NCBI RefSeq assembly: GCF_009882985.1 | Contig: NZ_WTUZ01000040.1 | Span: 682,001-746,000, forward strand | DNA: 64,000 nt | From: Paenibacillus silvestris | GTDB taxonomy: Bacteria; Bacillota; Bacilli; Paenibacillales; NBRC-103111 | Direction of reading: 5' to 3' | In this document: positions 52,574 through 60,817 of the stretch, piece after piece | Position numbering within the stretch: position 1 is the stretch's first letter | How the letters are laid out: each line of letters opens with the position of its first letter | The notes under the pieces: generated by a model | What the model was told of the DNA's origin: nothing | The model's database searches: none | What the model saw: only the letters and a program-made list of their open reading frames with translations | Made by a program: the position numbers and the translations under genes

Positions 52574-53416
52574 TTACCGATGTTTGGTCAATCTTTTTTC
52601 TAAATTGGATACGATCTGGTACATGAATGTCGCAACAATCGCAATAACGAACAACGTCGAGATAACCAATGTAAAGTTGAAGACTTGAAAACCATATATG
52701 ATTAAATACCCAAGCCCCATTTGGGAGACTAGAAACTCCCCTACAATGACACCGATCCATGCTAACCCTACATTCACTTTCAGCGTCGAAACAATGGCTG
52801 GGAAAGAAGCGGGTAAAATAACTTTCTGGAACACTTTCCTCTTCGTCCCCCCGAATAAGGACACGACTTTCACGTAATTCTGATCTACCTCTTTGAAGCT
52901 GCCATAAACGACAAGTGTAGTAATAATGACCGTAATCGAAAGGGTAGTGGCGATGATGGACAGCAGTCCAGGTCCCAGTCCTACAATAAACAGCGGACCT
53001 AGCGCAACCTTCGGCATACTGTTTAAAACAACAATATAAGGATCAAGCACCCTGGAAAGAAACGGAGACCACCAAATTATGACAGCAAGTGCCGTGCCAA
53101 ATAATGTCCCCAGCACAAAACCTATGATTGTCTCCACAACTGTAACACCCACATGAGGAAGCAGGCTCCCGTCAAGCAGTTTATCCCACAGCAGCTTAAA
53201 TACTTTCGTTGGAAAACTGAAAAGGAGCACATCAATCCATTTTAACCGACCCGCCACTTCCCATAGAGCAAAAAACACAAGTAAAATGATGAGTTGAACA
53301 AGCCTTACTTGCTTCGTTTCCTTCTTCTTAGCTCGAGTAAACTCTTCATGAACCTTTTTGGTTAGTGAATCTTCTCTTGCTATATGTTTAGCCGATTGGC
53401 GTTGATTCTCGCTCAT
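52574..53416 (-). CDS. ABC transporter permease, SsuC/ThiX-type
   Basis: 280 aa, six membrane spans; the BPD_transp_1 coupling loop with EAA-like sequence is around SLFGGTKRKVFQKVILP near residue 185. N-terminal ~35 residues are cytoplasmic and highly charged. Its ATG overlaps the ATPase stop codon (ATGA), and the solute-binding gene precedes the ATPase. The family covers sulfonate, nitrate/taurine and thiamine-precursor importers; the solute cannot be read from this sequence. Confidence 0.9.
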   Translation of the reverse strand: MSENQRQSAKHIAREDSLTKKVHEEFTRAKKKETKQVRLVQLIILLVFFALWEVAGRLKWIDVLLFSFPTKVFKLLWDKLLDGSLLPHVGVTVVETIIGFVLGTLFGTALAVIIWWSPFLSRVLDPYIVVLNSMPKVALGPLFIVGLGPGLLSIIATTLSITVIITTLVVYGSFKEVDQNYVKVVSLFGGTKRKVFQKVILPASFPAIVSTLKVNVGLAWIGVIVGEFLVSQMGLGYLIIYGFQVFNFTLVISTLFVIAIVATFMYQIVSNLEKRLTKHR

Positions 53417-54183
53417 GCTTCATGCCCTCCAAACTCCTGCCAAATCAATCGAAAGAGTGCATGGAACCCTGGCAATTCCCTTGCTTCAAAAGGCACTGAC
53501 GTGCGAATCTCTTCCGGAATATGGAATTCTTGCCGCATCCGCCCCGGGTTAGGATCTAACACAATAATGCGGTCGCTCATAGCAATAGCCTCAGAAATGT
53601 CATGTGTTACAAGGAGCGCTGTTTTCTTCTTAGCTTGCAGCGTTTCCACCACCAAATCTTCCAACTGAAGCTTCGTTTGGTAATCCAGTGCAGAGAAGGG
53701 TTCATCTAGCAGCAGCAGCTCAGGCTCGGTAGCTAATGTGCGAACCAGAGCAACCCGCTGGCGCATGCCCCCGGAAAGCTGTGAAGGATAATAATCCTTA
53801 AAGCTGTACAGCCCCATCTCCTCCAGCAAGTGAAGCACACCTTGTTTCTTCTCTTTGGTCAAAAGACCGGCAATCTCTAGTCCCATGCAGGCATTAGCTT
53901 CAATAGTCCGCCATGGGAATAGGTAATCTTGCTGCAGCATATAGCCAACCCTTGTCGATGGACCGTTCACGGGGTTCCCAGCGACGGTCACCGTGCCTGC
54001 TGTCGGCCGAATAAGGCCGGCAATGATCGACAAGAGAGTCGTCTTCCCGCAGCCGCTCGGACCGATGAGACTTACAAATTCGCCGCGCGCTATGGCAAAA
54101 TCGATCCCCTGCACAGCAAGCGTCGCCCTCTCTTCGGTCACGTAGACTTGTGTTACATGATTAACCGTCACAGCTGAATCCAT
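53413..54183 (-). CDS. ABC transporter ATP-binding protein, SsuB/TauB-type
   Basis: 256 aa. Walker A GPSGCGKTTLL near residue 41, signature LSGGMRQRVALVRTLA near 140, Walker B LLLLDEPFSALD near 160 and H-loop VTHDISEA near 195. The layout matches NitT/TauT-type importers. Overlaps the permease gene by 4 nt and follows the binding-protein gene by 44 nt. RBS GAGGGG. Confidence 0.94.
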   Translation of the reverse strand: MDSAVTVNHVTQVYVTEERATLAVQGIDFAIARGEFVSLIGPSGCGKTTLLSIIAGLIRPTAGTVTVAGNPVNGPSTRVGYMLQQDYLFPWRTIEANACMGLEIAGLLTKEKKQGVLHLLEEMGLYSFKDYYPSQLSGGMRQRVALVRTLATEPELLLLDEPFSALDYQTKLQLEDLVVETLQAKKKTALLVTHDISEAIAMSDRIIVLDPNPGRMRQEFHIPEEIRTSVPFEARELPGFHALFRLIWQEFGGHEA

Positions 54184-54227
54184 GTTCGTACTCCCCTCTC
54201 GCTGTTCATTGCCTTCCTTCGTGCATC

Positions 54228-55241
54228 TTATGGTTTTACGGTTGATTTGGCTTTCTCAGCGTACGTATTGTTGACCAGCGTTTTCCAAGCTACTTTTTCC
54301 TTCAACTCACCAGCGGAAGTCATTACATCGAGCAAATTATTCCATTCCTGCTCATCGACGATGCCATCTGTAGCAAATGAACCTTGGTCTTTATACCGTT
54401 TAACAACGCTTTTCACAATCTCTACATCGATATCTTTAAAATAAGGCAGAACCGCATTCGTGATTTCATCTACGCTTTTCGCTGCAACCCATAGCTGAGC
54501 GCGTTGAATTGCATTCGTAAACTTTTGGACGGTTTCCGGGTTTTGCTTCATGAAGCTTTGTTTGGTCATGAATACGGTGTATGGCAGGTGACCGCTCTCG
54601 ACGCCAAAGGAAGCAAGCACATATCCTTTTCCTTCTTTTTCCACGATCGAGGCTTGCGGTTCAAACAACTGTACGTATTCCCCTGTTCCCGATGAGTAAG
54701 CCGAAGCGATATTGGCAAAATCAATGTTTTGAATCAGCTGAAGATCTTTCTGCGGGTCAATATTGTGCTTCTTGAGTGTGAACTCCCCAGCCATTTGTGG
54801 CATTCCGCCTTTTCTTTGGCCGAGAAAAATTGACCCTTTAAGTGAATTCCAATCAAATGGATCCACTTTCTTGCGAGCTACCAGGAAAGTCCCGTCCGTT
54901 TGCGTTAATTGAGCAAAATTAATAACAGGATCATCTGAACCTTGCTGCGACACATAGATGGACGTTTCCGAACCAACCAGCGCCACATCGATGGCACCCG
55001 AAAGGAGCGCCGTCATGGTTTTGTCACCGCCAGGTGTTGTCGTAAGCTCTACATCAAGGCCTTCATCCTTGAAAAAGCCTTGTGACAGCGCCACATACTG
55101 TGGTGCGTAGAATAAAGATCGCGTTACCTCACCAATGCGAACCTTTGTTACTTCCGTGCTTTTCGTTCCGCATGCCGAAATGATGCTGCTGAGCAGCAAG
55201 ACCACGGATAAAGCAACTCCCCATTTTTTCCGAATCTTCAT
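54228..55241 (-). CDS. ABC transporter substrate-binding lipoprotein, NMT1/THI5-like
   Basis: 337 aa. Lipobox SIISAC places the lipidated Cys near residue 24. The NMT1/SsuA-like Venus-flytrap domain has YAPQYVALSQGFFKDEGLDV near 46 and GAIDVALVGSETSIY near 90. It precedes ATPase and permease in a three-gene importer operon. No TPP riboswitch pattern is visible in the 90 nt upstream, which argues mildly against a thiamine-precursor role; sulfonate, pyrimidine or another small anion remain possible. Confidence 0.9.
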   Translation of the reverse strand: MKIRKKWGVALSVVLLLSSIISACGTKSTEVTKVRIGEVTRSLFYAPQYVALSQGFFKDEGLDVELTTTPGGDKTMTALLSGAIDVALVGSETSIYVSQQGSDDPVINFAQLTQTDGTFLVARKKVDPFDWNSLKGSIFLGQRKGGMPQMAGEFTLKKHNIDPQKDLQLIQNIDFANIASAYSSGTGEYVQLFEPQASIVEKEGKGYVLASFGVESGHLPYTVFMTKQSFMKQNPETVQKFTNAIQRAQLWVAAKSVDEITNAVLPYFKDIDVEIVKSVVKRYKDQGSFATDGIVDEQEWNNLLDVMTSAGELKEKVAWKTLVNNTYAEKAKSTVKP

Positions 55242-55330
55242 AAGACGTCCCTCCGCTAAAGTAGTAATCTATCCTATGCAGGAGCCCAGAAGACGGTTAA
55301 CGCCAACTTTGCACTAAACCGTTTGCAGCG

Positions 55331-55377
55331 CAAAAAAAACAGCACCCTTAGACAGTTGCTACTGCCAAAGGATGCTG
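55331..55377 (-). terminator. Intrinsic terminator after the M32 carboxypeptidase
   Basis: On the minus strand CAGCATCCTT pairs with AAGGGTGCTG, an inner GGCAGT/ACTGTC stem closes the loop, and eight T follow. It lies 11 nt after the stop codon. Confidence 0.92.
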
Positions 55378-55388
55378 CTCTCATGCTA

Positions 55389-56909
55389 TTATATGCCGTA
55401 TACCGACTTATACTTTTCTTCCAAATATTGAACTAGGTACTCTGGATTCAACTCTTCTCCCGTTACTTCGCGAATAATTTCATTCGGCGTCAGTAGTTTG
55501 CCATGTTTATACACTTTCTCTGTCAGCCATTCCTTAATAGGTGCCAGATTACCTTCTGCTATCAAACTATCGAAAGCAGGCAGCTCTTGGCGTAATGTTT
55601 GTGTAAACTGCGCTGCATACATGTTGCCGAGCGCGTAAGATGGGAAGTAACCGAACGCTCCGCCTGACCAGTGCACGTCTTGCAGGACACCCTCACCGTC
55701 ATTCGGTGGTGTTACACCCAAATATTCTTCATATTTGGCATTCCAGGCCGCAGGCAGATCCGCCACAGCGATGGTTCCGTTAAACAGCCCTTTTTCCAAC
55801 TCATAACGAATCATGATATGTAAGTTGTACGTCAGTTCATCGGCTTCAATGCGGATAAGCGACGGTTCAATGTGATTAATCGCCTTATAAAACGTATCGA
55901 CATCAACTTGGTCAATCTGCGGAGAGAACGTCGTTTGAAGCTCACCATAGTATCTATCCCAGAAAGCTTTACTTCGGCCGATCACATTTTCCCAGAAACG
56001 GGACTGTGACTCGTGAATCCCCATGGAAGTTCCGGTGCACAGGTTAGTGCCTACCAAATCGTCGGAAATGTTTTGCTCATACAGCGCATGTCCGCCTTCA
56101 TGGATGGTTCCGAATAAGGCGGAAGTAATGTCGTTAGGCAAGTAGCGCGTCGTAATCCGCACATCCCCTGGATTCAGCGCCGTCGCGAACGGGTGCACCG
56201 TCTCGTCCAAACGACCCGCTTCGAAGTCGTATTGCATTTGTTTCAAAATCGACAGCGAAAACTGTTTCTGCTTGCTAATCTCGAATTGTTGATCAAGGAA
56301 AGAACGATCCGGCTGATTCGGCGAAGCTTGGATACGCTGCAGCAGCGGAACTGCTTTCTCGCGCAAAGTCCCGAATACCTCGTCTAGCTTCTCAACCGTC
56401 ATGCCCGGTTCGTACATATCGAGGAGCGTATTATACTTGTGGCCTTCATATCCCCATAACTCAATAAACTCTTGGGTTGTCGCCACAATCTTCTCCAAAT
56501 AAGGCTGGAACGAAGCCCAGTCGGAATTATGCTTGGCATCTTCCCAAGCGGATTCAGCTTGAGATGTCAGCACGACATAAGCTTGATACTTCTCAGCAGG
56601 TATCTTTTTGGAGCGATCATATTCTTTCTTACATTCTTCGACCATCTTTCTCGAAATGGTATCCAGCTGCTCAAGCTCAGCAGGCTGCGTGAAAAATGCC
56701 AGATATTCGCCCATTTCATCCGATGTGGACATGCGGAATACTTCCGTGGAGAGTTCTCCGACAACTTCAGAGCGTGTTCCTATCCCTTTTTTCGGAGCGC
56801 CAGTCCGCATATCCCAATATATTAAGGCGATGGCCTCCTCGTACTGCTTCATTTTGCGAACATAGGCCTTGAATGATTCCAGCTTGGCTGTGGCTATTTG
56901 CACACTCAT
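55389..56909 (-). CDS. Carboxypeptidase, M32 family (YpwA-like)
   Basis: 506 aa, full length for thermostable carboxypeptidase 1. Metal site HEGGH (HExxH) in GTIHEGGHALYEQN near residue 265 and the third ligand Glu in MGIHESQSRFWENVIGR near 295. Other family motifs: DVRITTRYL near 245 and RIEADELTYNLHI near 350. Removes C-terminal residues from peptides in the cytoplasm. It stands alone with its own terminator, upstream of the ABC importer. Confidence 0.95.
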   Translation of the reverse strand: MSVQIATAKLESFKAYVRKMKQYEEAIALIYWDMRTGAPKKGIGTRSEVVGELSTEVFRMSTSDEMGEYLAFFTQPAELEQLDTISRKMVEECKKEYDRSKKIPAEKYQAYVVLTSQAESAWEDAKHNSDWASFQPYLEKIVATTQEFIELWGYEGHKYNTLLDMYEPGMTVEKLDEVFGTLREKAVPLLQRIQASPNQPDRSFLDQQFEISKQKQFSLSILKQMQYDFEAGRLDETVHPFATALNPGDVRITTRYLPNDITSALFGTIHEGGHALYEQNISDDLVGTNLCTGTSMGIHESQSRFWENVIGRSKAFWDRYYGELQTTFSPQIDQVDVDTFYKAINHIEPSLIRIEADELTYNLHIMIRYELEKGLFNGTIAVADLPAAWNAKYEEYLGVTPPNDGEGVLQDVHWSGGAFGYFPSYALGNMYAAQFTQTLRQELPAFDSLIAEGNLAPIKEWLTEKVYKHGKLLTPNEIIREVTGEELNPEYLVQYLEEKYKSVYGI

Positions 56910-57064
56910 GCTTCAAATCTCCTCCCATAAGTTTCTATTTTCATCATACTTCGTCCCTTCCACAGAATCAAATTTATTAAACTTGTGGTAAAATAATGAC
57001 AAGCTATTATTCTTCATGTTAGATAGATCCATGATAATAACAACATTCTAAGGAGATGACATCT

Positions 57065-57388
57065 ATGAAAATTATGTTTACTGAATCAGCCATTGAGCGA
57101 TTAACCCCATATATGGGCCAAGGTGAAGCCCTGTTGAAGCTTGCTTTTGATACAGAAGGATGCGGCTGTTCCGTTAACGGTGTACCTACGCTCTGGCTAG
57201 TTTCTGAAGAAAGCAACACGGATTTAACGGCTGAAACGAATGCTCTTAAGCTGATTTATAACAGCAAGGATGAAATTTTCTATGAAGATCTTATGAAAAT
57301 CGACTTTTCCGAAGGAAATAAATCCTATATACTGAAGAGTAATAATCAGATTTACAATGCGGGTATGAGCTTAGTCGACAAAAGATAA
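57065..57388 (+). CDS. HesB/YqkB-like iron-sulfur biosynthesis family protein
   Basis: 107 aa. Starts MKIMFTESAIERLTPYMG; a DTEGCGCSVNGV segment near 35 holds the Cys-x-Cys that distinguishes this YqkB-type group from true A-type carriers, which have a C-terminal CGC as well (absent here). Role in Fe-S or metal handling is inferred. ATG 57065 is used: GGAG lies 9 nt upstream, whereas the ATG at 57056 touches it. Followed 52 nt later by a carbonic anhydrase. Confidence 0.82.
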   Translation: MKIMFTESAIERLTPYMGQGEALLKLAFDTEGCGCSVNGVPTLWLVSEESNTDLTAETNALKLIYNSKDEIFYEDLMKIDFSEGNKSYILKSNNQIYNAGMSLVDKR

Positions 57389-57440
57389 AGCTGCATGAAC
57401 CATAGATACGCAGCACATTAACTTACCTGGAGGAGAAACC

Positions 57441-58010
57441 ATGTCTTTGATTCAAGAAATTTTGAATTACAATGAAGAATTTGTCGCAAAAGAGGAGTAC
57501 AAAGAATTTTTGACTACGAAGTTTCCGGACAAAAAGATGGTCGTTCTAACCTGTATGGATACGCGTTTAGTCGAACTATTGCCTAAAGCGATGAATTTGC
57601 ACAACGGTGATGCCAAAATCATCAAAAATGCCGGCGCCATTGTCTCCCATCCATTCGGCAGTATTATGCGCAGTATCATTGTAGCTGTCTATGAGCTCGA
57701 TGCAGATGAAGTGTTCGTTATTGGCCATTATGACTGCGGGATGACTGGGCTAAATTCTGACAAAGTGATCTCAAGTGCCAAGAAACGCGGTATTTCCGAC
57801 GATGTTATTGAAACGCTTGGCCATTCCGGCATTGACTTGTCCGGCTGGTTAACGGGCTTTGATCATGTTCGAGAAGGGATCGAGAAAAGCGTAAATATCA
57901 TTCGCAATCATCCCCTGCTTCCCAAAGACTTGCCTGTACACGGTCTGATTATTGATCCGCAGACTGGAAAATTAGATTTGATCAAAGACGGCTATCAAGC
58001 TGCCGAATAG
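57441..58010 (+). CDS. Beta-class carbonic anhydrase (YtiB-like)
   Basis: 189 aa. Zinc ligands Cys in VVLTCMDTRL near residue 39 (with the Asp/Arg dyad), His and Cys in GHYDCGMTGL near 98-101. NAGAIVSHPFGSIMRS near 68 is typical. Interconverts CO2 and bicarbonate in the cytoplasm. RBS GGAGGAG and a strong terminator bracket it. It matches the YtiB subgroup lacking the N-terminal extension of plant-type enzymes. Confidence 0.92.
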   Translation: MSLIQEILNYNEEFVAKEEYKEFLTTKFPDKKMVVLTCMDTRLVELLPKAMNLHNGDAKIIKNAGAIVSHPFGSIMRSIIVAVYELDADEVFVIGHYDCGMTGLNSDKVISSAKKRGISDDVIETLGHSGIDLSGWLTGFDHVREGIEKSVNIIRNHPLLPKDLPVHGLIIDPQTGKLDLIKDGYQAAE

Positions 58011-58016
58011 CACATC

Positions 58017-58067
58017 AAAGAGGTTCTCCCACAAAGTCATCCAATGACTGAGGGAGAACCTCTTTTT
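58017..58067 (+). terminator. Intrinsic terminator after the carbonic anhydrase
   Basis: A 14-bp perfect stem (58017-58030 with 58052-58065) with an inner AGTCAT/ATGACT hairpin, followed by T-rich sequence. It starts 7 nt after the stop codon. Confidence 0.92.
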
Positions 58068-58104
58068 GAGTTTAGGGGATCACAGCTTCTGTCTATACCG
58101 ATTC

Positions 58105-58385
58105 TTAAATAATCAGTTTCTCTCTAGCATCTGTGTGCGGCCGAACGGCTGGTACTTGCTCCGGGTAACCGATATGCAGCAAACCAACAATTTTCTCTCC
58201 TGGCTTAACGCCTACCGCCTCACGGAAATTCGGACTGTGAATAAACGGATTCGTTTTCCAAACAACGCCAACCCCCGCTTCCCACGCAGCTAGTTGAAAA
58301 TTCTGAATCAAGCAGCAGACGCATGCGAAATAATGTCAATATTTTCACGCCAATTTCATCCATTTGAACTCGGATCGTACTCCAT
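58105..58385 (-). pseudogene. Decayed nitroreductase-family gene, C-terminal remnant
   Basis: Minus-strand frame 58311-58105 reads IQNFQLAAWEAGVGVVWKTN and continues to VKPGEKIVGLLHIGYPEQVP and a stop, the C-terminal part of FMN nitroreductases. The part before it (WRENIDIISHASAA) is in another frame, then shifts again upstream, so at least two frameshifts exist. The N-terminal ~110 residues that carry most FMN contacts are missing. No ribosome site precedes it. It is a relic rather than a working gene. Confidence 0.8.
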
Positions 58386-58480
58386 CTGCCCTCAAACTTA
58401 TTACCATACAGCCAACGCCACCTTAAAAACAAATTTCATGAAACCTAGCGGGAATCCCGCTTGCTAAGGTTATTCTTAAA

Positions 58481-58544
58481 GGAACTGGAGTTCGCTATTT
58501 CGTGGAATACGAGCTTTTCAGCGAAATAGCGCTCTGTAGTTCCC
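58481..58544. repeat. Palindromic pair of the dispersed repeat
   Basis: GGAACTGGAGTTCGCTATTTCG (58481-58502) and, inverted, GGGAACTACAGAGCGCTATTTCGC (58544-58521) face each other across ~18 bp and could form a long hairpin. The unit is shared with 19969-20146 and 35875-35899. Confidence 0.75.
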
Positions 58545-58576
58545 ACTGCGACCGCGCCGACGCAAGATCATAACAC

Positions 58577-58608
58577 AAAAAAAAATGCCCATCCCCAAGG
58601 GATGAGCA
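58577..58608 (-). terminator. Intrinsic terminator after the efflux operon
   Basis: On the minus strand TGCTCATCCC and GGGGATGGGCA form a stem with a short loop followed by nine T. It lies 12 nt after the stop of the five-module secreted protein. Confidence 0.92.
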
Positions 58609-58620
58609 CCTTCTATAACC

Positions 58621-60795
58621 TTACATAATCAACGTCTTCACCAAACGTTTAGCGTCACCATTCGGTGTAGTAACAACCTCGTAAACGTTAATTTTAACAT
58701 CATCGTTTAGTTGCTCAGATTTAATCGAACCGAAATCAATAAATTGAATGCCGGACATAATTTTGTCCTGACCTGTGAAGCTCATTGCCTTCGTGCTAAG
58801 CAGACGATCTTCGGAATCGACAACTTCGAACACAAGGGATGAGAAGTTAGTGTCTGTGATTACTTGCTCTTGACGTTTCACACCTAAATCCAAACGCAAA
58901 CGATACGCGTAAGATGCATCTTTACTATACGTAGCACTTACCGAGTAGTCCTTGATAGCAATACTAAACGGATACATAGAGATATCCCCTGTTTCTGGAA
59001 CTGGCTGAACTGCTGTTTTGTAAGAGCCAATTGCTAAGCGATTCGAATCGTATAAGTTAAGAGCTAACTTATCAGCTGTTTCACTGCCTGGCACCATGTA
59101 GGAGTAGTTCAACACATAGCTGGTGTTAGGTGCAATGGACTTCGCAACGGTAGACTGACGAGCACCCGAATACGTGTAGCCTTCTGCATTGGTCAGATCC
59201 GTTTGGAAATCTGGTAGATTAAGCGATGTCGTTCCCTTATTCGTCAGTTTATATTTGGCTACGACGGTTTTGAAGCCAAAGTCCGTATTCTCGCTCATTC
59301 CAATTTCTACGAGCGATACATCAATATTTGAGTCAAAGAGATTATTCGATGTAAGCTTAAACGGCGTACCTATGGTGTAATTTTCAGCCGAGGTATAGGA
59401 GGAAACCTCACCGCCTTGTCCAGCACCCGCGAGTGTCGTGATCGAAACAGGCAGCGATGCTGTTTTGCTATTAGCTGTATTGTTAGAATTGCCCGTACTA
59501 CTGGTGTTTCCTGTATCAGCAGAATTGGAACCAGTACCCGTATCTGTACCATTTCCTGCGTTAGATTGCGTGTTACTATTCGCTGCACCCTTTTTCTCCG
59601 AAACTACCAGCTGCAAGGCATCTGAGTTCAGACCGGCAGGCAAAATACCGGAGAAGCGGAAAGTAGTCGTTTCATTTGGCGATAAGTAGGATGTGCGAAC
59701 CGCATTATCCGTGGACGTAACTGCCACACTGCTGCGAAGCGCTTGAAACGAACCCGTCAAGTTTGGAATCGTTACGATGCCATCACTTTTGTTCGTCAGC
59801 GTGACATTGGCTTGCAAATGCAGTCCATCCGATTGTTTGCTAGACGCGGCCCATGATGTCGTGATATGCAGCCCCTCTAAATCTGTGTCCGGATATTGGG
59901 TATCGTCGCCGATTTTACCAACCACGAAGGATTTCGCTACATTTAATGATCCGAGCACCGTCGTTTTCACTTGGCCTTTCGGTGAGAAAAGCAATGATAA
60001 CCCGCTTGCCTCTAGAGAAGCCGGTACCGCCGTTTGAATCGTTGTTTTAACAGGCTGTTGCGGCAACAACGTTTGACCAGAACCCGAGATAAACTGAGAA
60101 CCGTAAGTCAAGCCTTTGGCATCTTGCAAATTAAGTTCAAGCGCCTCTGGCAGCTTAATCGTCGTGTTGCTTAAATTTTCCAACGTTAAGTCTGTATAAA
60201 CCAACCATGCCCCATCTTTGTAAACTTTGTAGCTGTTGCCAAGCTGAGCTGTCACTACCGCATCATCCGCAAAGGTAGTGTCTACCTCCTGAAGATTGAT
60301 GGCGGCTTGCTGGATAACGGATTGTCCCGCTTCACCCATGGCGGCTTCCACGGATAAAGCCCCAACATCATGCATCGTATTGTAGTTCCATTCGAAGATA
60401 TCCACTTTAAGCTGACCAGGTGTCAGATTCGCGGGTAACTCAGAACTGAATTTGAAAGTACCGATTTCCCCTGCTTGCACACGAGCGTTTACTTTCTCAC
60501 TCAGTTTGGCCGTATAGGATACCCCGTTCGTATCCATCACTTTGACGCCGTAGTTGTTAAAATCCACAGGTGTGGTGCCGTTGTTGTTCAGCCCAAGGGA
60601 GAAACGAAGCGATCCGTCCTCCGCTCCTGATGACAAGGTAACCTTGTCTAATGTAAAGTAGACGGAATCGTTCAGAAACACGCCTTCTTTTCCAGCGAAA
60701 GCCGATGTGGCCAGAGGTAGTGTCAGGAAGCTTGCTGCCGTTAGCATCAGTGCTGAGCGGCTGAGCAAGCGTTTCATTTTAAGATGTTGCTTCAC
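58621..60795 (-). CDS. Secreted multi-domain protein of the MacAB operon
   Basis: 724 aa. A signal peptide ends near residue 34 (ATSAFAG). Five beta-rich modules of ~95-110 aa each repeat a common pattern: hydrophobic core, a D/N-G-x-x-Y turn (NGVSYTA, KGLTYGS, EGYTYSG) and a late Leu-Pro-x-x-Leu. A ~45-residue Asn/Thr/Gly/Ser linker (about 435-480) divides modules three and four. No enzyme motif, lipobox or wall anchor. GTG 60795 is chosen (GGAGG at 7 nt); the 46-residue longer frame overlaps the upstream permease gene. Fourth gene after the efflux adaptor, ATPase and permease, so probably exported by or helping that pump. No known family recognised. Confidence 0.75.
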   Translation of the reverse strand: MKQHLKMKRLLSRSALMLTAASFLTLPLATSAFAGKEGVFLNDSVYFTLDKVTLSSGAEDGSLRFSLGLNNNGTTPVDFNNYGVKVMDTNGVSYTAKLSEKVNARVQAGEIGTFKFSSELPANLTPGQLKVDIFEWNYNTMHDVGALSVEAAMGEAGQSVIQQAAINLQEVDTTFADDAVVTAQLGNSYKVYKDGAWLVYTDLTLENLSNTTIKLPEALELNLQDAKGLTYGSQFISGSGQTLLPQQPVKTTIQTAVPASLEASGLSLLFSPKGQVKTTVLGSLNVAKSFVVGKIGDDTQYPDTDLEGLHITTSWAASSKQSDGLHLQANVTLTNKSDGIVTIPNLTGSFQALRSSVAVTSTDNAVRTSYLSPNETTTFRFSGILPAGLNSDALQLVVSEKKGAANSNTQSNAGNGTDTGTGSNSADTGNTSSTGNSNNTANSKTASLPVSITTLAGAGQGGEVSSYTSAENYTIGTPFKLTSNNLFDSNIDVSLVEIGMSENTDFGFKTVVAKYKLTNKGTTSLNLPDFQTDLTNAEGYTYSGARQSTVAKSIAPNTSYVLNYSYMVPGSETADKLALNLYDSNRLAIGSYKTAVQPVPETGDISMYPFSIAIKDYSVSATYSKDASYAYRLRLDLGVKRQEQVITDTNFSSLVFEVVDSEDRLLSTKAMSFTGQDKIMSGIQFIDFGSIKSEQLNDDVKINVYEVVTTPNGDAKRLVKTLIM

Positions 60796-60817
60796 AGGTA
60801 GTCCTCCTCTAAGTTCA

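Noticed and set aside
55242..55330. Possible TPP riboswitch ahead of the ABC importer
   Set aside because: The CTGAGA and ACCTGATCTGG-type elements are absent.
57000..57064. Start of the HesB-like gene at ATG 57056
   Set aside because: It touches the GGAG site; ATG 57065 has proper spacing.
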